From: Bromus sterilis
Taxonomy: Eukaryota; Streptophyta; Magnoliopsida; Poales; Poaceae
Assembly: GCA_950022295.1 (NCBI GenBank)
Contig: OX465595.1
Coordinates: 225,583,770-225,647,769, forward strand
Reading direction: 5' to 3'
Length of the DNA: 64,000 nucleotides
Below are positions 55,701-64,000 of this stretch, piece after piece (position 1 is the first letter of the stretch; each line of letters begins with the position of its first letter). A model generated the notes under the pieces. It had not been told where the DNA came from. It saw nothing but the letters and a program-made list of their open reading frames with translations, and searched no databases. The position numbers and the translations under genes were made by a program.

Positions 55701-56641
55701 CTCAAGTCTGGTACTCGTAGTTCAGGACTAGCCAAGTCAAAGCTGGCACTTCTGCATGTTGAAACCCCACCTTCCTTTACCTTGAAACTTGAGCATGAGT
55801 AGTGTAGTTCTGATGTAAGTCTTGCTGAGTACGACTTTGTACTCACGTTTGCTTATTCTATGTTTTAGATGAGAACCCGGACCCCGATGGAGTCACCTTT
55901 GTGAAGCTCGACGTTGACAATTGTAGTATAGTTCCAGACAGCAGTCTGGTCCCTCGTGGAAGGGCATGTATGTCTACAAGGCTTCTCTAAGCCCTTTGTT
56001 AAACTTGTCTGTACTCAAACCTAATTTGCTTCCGTTGTATGATGTAATGTTGATCACAGACATGTGATCTTTGTATGCTCTATGTGTAATTCAATAAAGA
56101 AGTACTTTATAGAGTTATTCAATGTGTACCTGCTGTTTACACTGGACATGTATGTTGCGTGTATGATTATAACATGCATGTCTTAGTGTGGGGTTCGATA
56201 GCTTAGTTGTGTTCTTGCCGGCGGTCTTTTTTACACCAAGTGGCCCTTAGATGTGCGCAGCTTGGGGCATCGCGATGCGATTGCTCGTGACTCTGTCACG
56301 TGGCACACTTTGTTGTATGATTGAGCCCGCCCGAGATCCCGACTAGGTGATCGGGCTGGAGTCTGTTTATGTAAGTGTTATGATTCAATCGATAATATGG
56401 TTGAGGCGACTTGTCTATGAGTATGGGATTTCACCACCCATAATCATTTAGACTTGTGAGCGGGCGATGAGGACCTATCTCAGTTGATCATCCGGCCTGT
56501 ATGGGATGCGCCTCACGTACGTTGCTTTCCGAGAGTGTTCTGTGCTTGGCCTTGTCTGCTTAGACAAGTGGGTACGACTCTCGGCTCTCCATATGATTGA
56601 GTTGTGACTGGAATTACATATGCATATTCCGGGTCCCGACA
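52732..56641 (+). repeat. Element C 3' LTR
   Basis: A 3,910-bp LTR against 3,908 for the reconstructed length of the 5' LTR. The first bases are TTTCAGAAC where the 5' LTR has TGTCAGAAC, so the terminal TG is mutated. It ends GGGTCCCGACA and is followed by gatac. The GC-rich block recurs (53,190-53,950). The uninterrupted D target site, ctgagtctgtttcg, is at about 55,308-55,321. Confidence 0.92.
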
Positions 56642-57214
56642 GATACTAAGACAGTCACGCGTACGGCCGACTTCTATATGAGTTGTTTACTTTTTGCATT
56701 TCATAAGCATACTTCCTTCGTTTTTCAGCATATGCAAGTATATTAATGTTTTCCCTCCATCAAAAAACAACTTTATTAAACATCATATGAAGAATTAAAA
56801 GTCGATACTTGGGGGTTACAGGTCGACTCTACTACGATTCGGCATGTAAATATATTGTTCATACCGATACATGGGGGTTACACCTTGATTTTTAAATACA
56901 TGTTGATACTACTATGACTCGGCATGAAATAAATTGATCATACTAACTCATGGGGGCTACATGTTGACCTTATCATAATTCTGCATGACATATAGATAAG
57001 TCATCCCGACTCATGCGGCCTATATATGATAGTAAGCTTATTTCAAAATCAGTATAAGTCGGTTATGCAAAAACCGGCTAATCGAAACATTGCAAGAACT
57101 ATTCATGGCACTTCACTGAAATCACAAAATACTTTTTCTCCAATATGTCTTCAAAAGACAACGCATTACAAACATTATCAACACTAGTCATAATAACACA
57201 ATGATCGAGTTTCT
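56642..57214 (+). other. Element B internal DNA after C, non-coding
   Basis: Starts with gatac. Contains repeated phrases such as cgactcatgggggctac and cttgggggttacaggtcgact at ~70-bp spacing (56,800-57,015), which also occur in element A near 5,180-5,260. No gene. Confidence 0.5.
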
Positions 57215-57803
57215 TCAAACTTCATCATCAGTACTAGAAATATCATTATCATCTATTGATACATTTTCTCCATTGTAAAACTCACTGTCACTACTACTGG
57301 AGCTCTCCACGCAGCACTCCATGTGATCCCCATCAGAATCAAAACACCTTGCCCACAAGGTGGCGCCTCCATCATACTTGAAGAAAATACTATCTCGTTT
57401 CTTAAGAGTTAAGACTTCGGGAGCGGATGAAGGTCTTCCAACCTTTTTCCAAGAAGATGGAGCCATTATTAGAAAAACTTGTGGCCAGCCAAATAGGTCC
57501 ATGAGGGAAACCATCTGAACGAAGCCACAAGCCTGGAGGCTTAGAATCTTCCACAAACTATGCAAAGGTGTTAGGAAGCCGAACCCATCGACGGGGCTTG
57601 AAGCGAAGCACTATGATAAATTCATGGCTAAGCGCTCGTTCATGGACAAGACCACGGGAGGAAGAAGATGAACCCCCGCGGGATCCACGGCCTTGTGCAC
57701 CATGTCCACCTCCATGACCTTGACCTCGACCTCGACCGCGACCTCTACCGCGACGACGACCACGAGAGCCTGAGTTACCCTGATCAATGGAAATCCAATC
57801 CAT
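57215..57803 (-). pseudogene. Antisense gene of element B: RGG-rich N-terminus with B3-like domain
   Basis: Minus-strand ORF starting at 57,803. The N-terminus has a Gly-Arg repeat (RGRRRGRGRGRGRGQGHGGG), an RGG-type nucleic-acid-binding segment. Then FKPRRWVRLPNTFA, a TAG near 57,560, and FVEDSKPPGLWLR, SIFLEKGWKTFI, and after a shift near 57,420 SIFFKYDGGATLWARCFDS. The order RRW-LP, W-LR, F-L-GW-F, F-YDG-F resembles the plant B3 DNA-binding fold; this is my inference. An acidic Ser-rich tail (CCVESSSSSDSEF, DDNDISSTDDEV) closes it at 57,215. It is convergent to the gag-pol genes of B, between pol and the 3' LTR, so it needs its own promoter upstream (right side). Function unknown. Confidence 0.6.
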
Positions 57804-58255
57804 CGCTGGTTACGGGATCACGAAGGCGGAGCTTGGGCGCCATGAGAGAACAAAAAGGTAGATGGGGAAGAAGAAGAGGGAAGTGTATGTACTCCTCATC
57901 ATATGTTTGACTAAATATAGCAGAGGATTTGAAGGGGAAGAGTCAAGCAAATGTCATTATGATCATGAGGATTACCAATGTCAGGCGGCATTGAAGGGAA
58001 AGATTCTTCAACTTTTGCAAATCACATAAATGCGACATTCAAAAGAATACGCCTCGTTTCTTGAAGGCATTTAAAGAAGGTATAGATAATAAGGAACGGC
58101 TCTTTGAAGGAAGTCGAAAGAAGATCAACTTGTCAAAAGGAAGCTAAATCTTTCTCATGAAGTCTTGAAGCTATGAAGAGTCTGCATCGGCAGTTACAAA
58201 TTTTTTAGGAAAGATCACCGAGAAGCTAAAGCGACGCGTCAGTTTTGGGGGATAA
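57804..58255 (+). other. Element B 3' end before LTR
   Basis: Non-coding. It is the 5' side of the antisense gene, so may carry its promoter. It ends with ttttgggggataa, the polypurine-like tract, at 58,242-58,255. Confidence 0.5.
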
Positions 58256-58753
58256 TGTCGGGGGGATGGCCCAGCGCCATGACCCGGCATACGGAAGAAC
58301 CGGGCCGACTTAGCAAGGAGAAGTCCTAAAAGGAGACCCGGCTCGGGCCGGGTCACGTCATCGTGAAGCCAGAAGACCGTAGAAGCAAAATAGACTTATG
58401 TTGTGTAATAAGGAAACTATATTTTAGAACTAGACAGGAATCCATCTCGTATGGAAGTCAGACTCATGTAAACGAGGGACTCGGTACCTATATAAAGCAA
58501 CCCCTTGGACCAAACTAAACAACTCAACTTAGATCGTCTCGAGGAATAGGAAGCGATCTCGTGCCTTTGTATTCGAGAAGTCAACACTTCATAATAGAAA
58601 AGCAGGAGTAGGTCTTTACCTTTCGAGGGTCCGAAACCTGGGTAAATCTCGTCTCTTGTGTTCTCGCCGACTCACTTCCCCAAAATCACCTCGCAGCAAA
58701 GGTCCCACACTAAGTTCTCTAATGAGCACATCTGCCATGACTTTCCCACGAAG
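58256..58753 (+). repeat. Element B 3' LTR
   Basis: A 498-bp LTR starting TGTCGGGGGGATGG, with the end close to ctttcccacgaag (A ends in cacgaca, so the last two bases appear mutated). It is similar to element A's LTR over the first 70 and last 40 bases, but clearly a different subfamily. TATA box ctatataaa at 58,488-58,496. The 5' LTR is outside the window, so no TSD can be checked. Confidence 0.8.
58488..58496 (+). promoter_or_regulatory. TATA box in element B 3' LTR
   Basis: ctatataaa in the context ggtacctatataaagc. It occupies the same relative place as the tttataa box of element A's LTRs. Confidence 0.5.
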
Positions 58754-59007
58754 GCCATCAACCGACCAACAAGGTTTCTCTCTTATTTGCTAATCTTAGT
58801 CCACCTAAACCAGGCCCAAAATACCCTCTAACCAGCCCATTTTGTAGCTCAATTAATCTTCCCTAGGTGTCTGTTATAAAAGGAAGGCAACCCCTTGCCA
58901 TTTGGAACAACCTTAGCTTACCCTAACCCTCCACCTATCTCTAGCAACCGCCACCCCCACCTCAATTTCCGTGCAAGCCCAATCACCTCTAATCCAAATC
59001 TGGAGAA
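58754..59007 (+). other. Unassigned sequence between B and F
   Basis: A CT-rich stretch with a TATA-like gttataaaaggaagg near 58,874. It resembles leader DNA of a long LTR, possibly part of an older element into which B or F inserted. No ORF is supported. Confidence 0.4.
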
Positions 59008-59762
59008 TGTAACATCCCAATTTTCTAAATTCGGATGTTGGTAGATCATCATAAGCATGTCATGCTGGAGTTTTGCATTATTTGGATTTTCTGAATATTT
59101 TAAACATTTCTCAATTTACGGCAATTTATTGGATACGACATAATATGACTTATCCCCATTTTAAATAAAGTTGAAAAGTCTTGAAAATATTTTTGGTTGT
59201 TTATAAACTGTGTCATAGGAATTATAAATGACTCAAAATTATTTTTGGGATTTTTATTATTTTTATACGGAGTTTATTACATAAAAGGTATTTATGAAAA
59301 TTGCATAATAGCTGAAATGGTAATATCGGCAAAAACAATTATTTTCATTATTTTATTTTATTGCTGTGACACTTTTAAAATTATTATTTTATTAATAAAA
59401 AATGTTCTGCGTAGTTGGTTAACCAAATAATTTTTTTTTAAACAAGTTTTCGTTTTGGGCCTTCCAGCGGCCCAGTCTATGTTTTTCCGCTGTGTGCGTT
59501 TTGAGCCCGACTCGGATTAGAAAAAAAATTGGGGCTTATATATATATTTTATGATTTTATTTTTTTACAAACCCTAAAAAATTCCACCGCGGGACCCGCC
59601 GAGACTCGCCGCCGCCGCCGGGAGACTGCCCGCCGCCGCCGCCCCGCGCCCCGCCTCACCGCCGCCATGTCCGCCGCCGTCGGATCGTCAGAATAGCCGG
59701 GCCGTCCTCCTCCGTTCGATCTCGTGGACAACGGCCGGGATCATCCCGATCTGGATCACAGA
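59008..59762 (+). repeat. Element F: LTR-like sequence, left part
   Basis: Starts TGTAACATCCCAATTTTC, a common opening of grass Ty3/gypsy LTRs. AT-rich, then GC-rich with (GCC)n-like text from 59,580, like the GC block of C's LTR. It is cut by element E after acaga (59,758-59,762) and resumes at 63,815. No partner LTR is in the window. Confidence 0.6.
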
Positions 59763-62700
59763 TGTGACGCCCCCAAAATCAAGCCGTGTACAGTAAGCAT
59801 ACACGCAAAGTACACGATCGAGATCAGGGACTCACGATGAGATATCACAACACAACTCTACAAATAAAATAATACAAGCTGTTTAATACAAGCCAGGGGC
59901 CACGAGGGCTCGAATACAACAGCTCGAGAGCACAAAGTCAGCGGAAGCAATAGTATCTGAGTACAGACACAAGGATACAAGGTTGCCTTAAGAAGGCAAG
60001 CACAAATATCAACAACAATCGAAAAGGCGAGGCCTCCTGCCTGGGAACCTCCAAGCTACTCCTGGTCAACGGGGAACTCGACGTCGTAGAAGGCATCGAG
60101 GATCTCCATGTTGTGGTGGTCGGCATCGGGAACTCCTGCTCCTGGGCTCCAACGTCGACTGCAGCGGCCGATCAGGCAAAACAGTAAAGGAAATAAAGCA
60201 GGTGAGTATCTAGTATACCCGTGAGTCTTACGTCCGCAACTAAGCATTATGCATTGTATCAACGGATAGAAGAGGCTGTATATAGTGGACTGAAAGACAG
60301 AAATCCAGAGAAAGGGTAAGAAGCTAGGCCTAACGAAGACTAGCATCTTCCGACGAGGTCTTGCACCATGAGGTAAGAATCAGCCAACAGTTTATATAAA
60401 GCATAAAGTAACAATGCAGCAGAAGTTGCTGCAGCATTGTATAATAATAAGTTGTAATAATTAGCAATGCCTCCGAGTTCACCTCCTCGACATCCCCGCG
60501 AGGAAGAAAACCCGGAACCATACAGTTTAATAATAATAGTTTCTAGTGGTAAGATCCAGCTTCAGCATAAAGCGTCCTGTTACCGTGGACACAGCTATTC
60601 GAATAGATTAATCTTCCCTGCAGGGGTGCACTTGTGTTACGCTACACGCACAGATCTCCAGGGTGGCGGGAACCTTGTTAGGGAACGCTCCACCGAGGCT
60701 ATCCGACACTTCATAGCCCATCTCTCAAACTCAACAGAGAGGCCATCCGCCGGTCTAAATCCTAAGTACGCCGGGCCTTGGACCCCAACCCGAACGTACT
60801 CCTGCACGGTGCGTGGCTGGCCGGTGAAGTTAAAGAAAATCCAAATAAGACACCACCGCGCGAGCAAAATTAGACAACACCACTTCCCGGCGCAGGCCGC
60901 GGTACTGCTGACGTCTGAAGAGTCCTCGGACGACACTACGAAGCAGAGGAGCCCATAACTCGTAATTCCCACGGGTAGGTAGTGCGTACATGGCATATAG
61001 CCAACTCAAGACATTCACTAAACCATTTAGCATTTTAATTAAACTGCGTGACAACCGTTATCGTTGCCTCGACTTAACTGACCCGCGGACAACGACAGCA
61101 GCCAGGACCACCAGTACATCGGTGCCTGCCCCGTCGTCCCACCAAGTCACTGCGGTTACCAACAAGGTGAACCGTCTCCTTACCTTGTCTCGCGTGTGCT
61201 CCTGGAGGAGCTCGACTTTTGTGGTTTGGTAACTCTCGCGGCCATCGACCAGGGGCCAAGCACACCGGTACACTGGTCGTACCCTCCCTGTCGTCCCGTC
61301 GCAATACCACTCGCGGGCACCGTTGGGTCGCCCGACTTCTTACCTTTAAGGACACCAGTTGGTTCGAGTCCCTACCATTAAGTGAAACCAGGAGGAATCA
61401 CCCTCGATGGTACACTTGAGTTGGCTTGACTGAGACATCAGCGGAATGAACTAAAGACGTAAACCTCGTATCATCCCGGTGATGCTACGCTACTGAGCCG
61501 ACGAGAGTGAAATACGAGTCCATTCCACTCGTAAGTCAAACTCGAAGCGACTCGGCAGAGTCTCGCCGTTGTAGGTTCCCTAGGGCGTTTGCATTGATCC
61601 GTACCTGTTGCAGTTGTAATATATCGTTCCCGCGATCACTCCCAGAGTGATCACGGACCGCTATCTAATCCTAGCTACCAATGCGCAGGGTTTACTGCTG
61701 AATAATGCATAAGTAATAATAGGCAGCATAGGATTAAAGGAAGGTACATCAAGGGGCGACCAAAAATAGGCTATGCAATTGAATAGGATTGTAATCGTAG
61801 CAGCAGCAGTAACAATGCCTAGTGCAAGAAATGTACGGAAAGATAGGCGATATCTGGGGAAGAGAATGGCTCTGCTTGCCTGCAAGCTCGGTAGTAGCGG
61901 TACGGTCGTCGACGAAGTAGTCGTACTCGGCAACGTTGTCGTCGGCGGCAGCATCGGGGTCTACCGGAGATAAGGGGGGAAGAAAAAGTAAATACAAAGC
62001 AAACATAGCAATCAACAGTATTACATGACAGATGAAAAGCTAACGAGGATCTAACGTAGTTCGATGCAATATGCTCGGAGCGGGAAATCATCTCGGGATG
62101 AAATACCGGCTCCGGGTGATTACCGGACAGGGTGTCCGGAGGGGGGGGGAAAGGATCAAGCCGGAGGTGTCGTGGACATCCGACACACGTGTGGGTGGTG
62201 TATCCAGGTTAGTTGATCTATTCCGAACAACTTTCGTGTTCGAAATAAATTCATCCGGGTACTTTAGCAGTACCGGACAATTTATCGGACAGTCGGTCCG
62301 GAGGGGGACGGTTCGATGTTTGTTGTGTTAGAGGGGTGTGATAGACATACAGATAGCGTATTCGTATTCGTTATATTTTTCTGATCAACTTTCATGTATA
62401 AAGTTTTTGAATCCGAGTTACGGTTTAAAAGTTATTGAATTTCAAAGTTTTAAATCATTTAAATGATTTTCTGAATTTCTTTTATTATTAAAATCCAACC
62501 TTATCCAGAACCTTATCCACAACAGTGCTGACATGTGGGCTCCACATGTCATGCTCACATTTCAATAATCGCGGCAATGGACGGCGGCGGCCGCCGGCGA
62601 GAACGGTGACGATAGCGAGGGTGTGGCGGCTTCCCGACCCGAACCGTTGTGCGGAGGCGACGAAGACGAACGATGCGGTCCTCCAGGACATCTCAGAGCG

Positions 62701-63809
62701 ATGCGGGGTGGCTGGTGGCCGCGTCCACAGCGGCGACGCGCCCACGGCGGCGCAGCCGAGCTGCGGGAGAGGAGGGGGAGGCGATGGGGAGAGTTGGGAG
62801 AGGCGGGGCTAGGGTTAGGGTTCCCGAGGGCCAGTCTTCTTATCCACGGGATATGGGGGGGCAGGTGAGATGGGGGAGAGGGAGCAGGTGGAGGGGGGCC
62901 ATGGCGTGTCCATGGCATGGCCATGGCCATGGCGTCGTGGGGTGGGGGCAGGTGGGGGAAGGGACAGGGAAAGGAGAGAGGGGGTTGGGCCTGGGGTGGG
63001 CCTTTGCCCTAGGCGTAGGTTAGGTTTTTTCTTATTTTATTTTATTTCTTTTCTGTTGTAATTATTTTATTAGTTTTTTTTATATTTTGTAAAATGTGTA
63101 ACATGTTCCATAATTAGCATTGCAAAGTATAGCAATACCACAAAAAGATTGGGCAAAAAAATCCTTTAGACCTTTAAATTATTTAATATGAGGTGAAAGC
63201 TATTATTTTGCTACTGTTTTTATTTATCTACATTATTAAAACATTACAATAAAAACCCTAATTCACTTTTATTATGGCCTAATGATTATTAGGCATTTAA
63301 TAAAAATGATTGCATACTTTTTAGTTAAATTATTATATCCACTTGTTTATTATAATTACCATGGCAATTCAATAATTCCCAAGCATTTATTTTTATTTCG
63401 TATTACTAAATCACTTTAGATAAAATATCCATTACTACATTATCATGGCCTAAGATTGCTAGGCATTTTATTTAATATGTTCCACAAATTTTGGTTTGAC
63501 AAATATTTTCATTTCCATTTTAAAGTTTATGGCAATTTGGATAATCCAACCTTATGGGTTTCATGATTATCATTGACTTGAGATTATGCAAATGACTAGG
63601 GTGATTTTGGTTTAACCATAATCAAATGATGGACAGGAATTCACAAGTCTTGGAGAGAATTTATAATTTACCCAATTTGAAAATTTTATCTGGGTTGGAA
63701 AGTGACAGAGCTATGATCAAAGGTGATCATGGCTTGATCATCAACAGTAATAAGCCTTAAACAGTGGAATCACTGTAGTGATTACTGTACTGGATCTGAG
63801 GGTGTTACA
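59763..63809 (-). mobile_element. Element E: 4,047-bp solo LTR in reverse orientation
   Basis: TGTGACGCCCCC at 59,763 to GGGTGTTACA at 63,809; read on the minus strand it starts TGTAACACCCTC, the usual LTR opening. The TSD acaga is at 59,758-59,762 and 63,810-63,814, a perfect match. No gag, pol or primer site lies inside. A GC-rich leader-like block is present at 62,560-63,010 (minus-strand ORF starting MAMAMPWTRHGP). I read it as a solo LTR left by recombination between two LTRs. No other gene is supported in it. Confidence 0.75.
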
Positions 63810-64000
63810 ACAGATCCAGATCCGATTATTTATTAGGGTTTCCGCTTTATTTTGGGTTTTTTTGGTTTTCCAGTTAACCGTCGATTTATTTATCTAGCGG
63901 ACGTTCGTTGGACTGTTCATCGGAGTGGACGGCGTTCGGTCCGTAGCCAGGGACCCGATCGTGACAAAAAGTTATTTTATTCGCGAATAGGCCTTTTTTC
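63810..64000 (+). repeat. Element F: LTR-like sequence, right part
   Basis: Resumes with acagatccagatccg, continuing the sequence broken at 59,762 (note gatctggatcacaga before E). AT-rich, then gttcgttggactgttcatcggag. It runs off the window. Confidence 0.55.

Larger units (their letters stand above)
14187..56641 (+). mobile_element. Element C: chromodomain-type Ty3/gypsy retrotransposon, split by element D
   Basis: The LTRs are about 3.9 kb: 14,187-16,767 plus 46,485-47,811 (5' LTR, split) and 52,732-56,641 (3' LTR). The TSD is gatac at 14,182-14,186 and 56,642-56,646, a perfect match. The primer site follows at 47,816. The internal region (47,812-52,731) is only about 4.9 kb and encodes gag, protease, RT, RNase H, integrase and a chromodomain in one line, as in the Tekay/Del type of chromovirus. 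All genes are broken. Without D the element is about 12.7 kb. Confidence 0.92.

Noticed and set aside
60467..61419. Plus-strand ORFs of 60-163 codons inside element E
   Set aside because: They are antisense to the LTR, lack any domain and do not line up as exons.
62562..63061. Several overlapping GC-rich ORFs in element E
   Set aside because: All frames are open because of base composition; the stretch is inside a solo LTR. I keep only the note that a GC-rich leader block exists.
1..64000. tRNA, rRNA or conserved host protein-coding genes
   Set aside because: I searched by eye for cloverleaf-like or rRNA-like stretches and for non-transposon domains and found none apart from the captured GH5-like fragment. 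A covariance-model scan would be decisive.

Overview
The window reads as intergenic repeat DNA of a large-genome grass. A Triticeae-like species (wheat, barley, rye group) is my inference, from the transposon types: Tat-lineage and chromovirus Ty3/gypsy elements with 3.6-4 kb LTRs, grass-type antisense accessory genes inside LTR elements, and a CACTA element of the grass type. I found no intact host gene, tRNA, rRNA or CRISPR array. Almost every base falls in a transposable element, and target-site duplications (TSDs) let the nesting be read directly.

Layout. Element B (oldest, Tat-lineage Ty3/gypsy, plus strand) starts left of the window and ends with its 3' LTR at 58,256-58,753. It is present as three blocks (1-612, 9,097-14,186, 56,642-58,753). 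Element A (613-9,096) sits in B's gag. It is a related but non-autonomous LTR element with a gag-like ORF, no usable pol and a seven-exon antisense gene. Element C (14,187-56,641, TSD gatac) is a chromodomain-bearing Ty3/gypsy element with 3.9 kb LTRs, inserted downstream of B's pol. Element D (16,768-46,479, TSD gagtc) is a very large Tat/Ogre-like element with dual RNase H, inserted in C's 5' LTR. A CACTA DNA transposon (29,198-40,533, TSD aaa) lies inside the 3' tandem-repeat region of D. So the nesting is four deep: B > C > D > CACTA. To the right, a partial LTR-like sequence F (59,008 to beyond the window) is split by a 4,047-bp solo LTR E (59,763-63,809, TSD acaga).

How the genes work together. 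Each autonomous element has the gag-protease-RT-RNase H-integrase set needed to copy itself, all now broken by stops and frameshifts. The CACTA element carries three gene units: a small coiled-coil protein with a probable membrane tail, a TNP2-type transposase, and a second protein joining a Ptta/En/Spm-type domain to a C48 (Ulp1-like) protease domain. Arrays of a palindromic CCGGTT-centred motif flank its termini and recur internally, just before the second large gene.

Most worth a second look are accessory genes that ordinary element descriptions do not explain: the antisense RGG plus B3-like gene in B, the antisense spliced coiled-coil gene in A, the small coiled-coil/membrane gene and duplicated promoter module in the CACTA, and a captured fragment resembling the C-terminus of a GH5-family hydrolase in D. 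All family assignments are from reading the sequence; no database search was possible.
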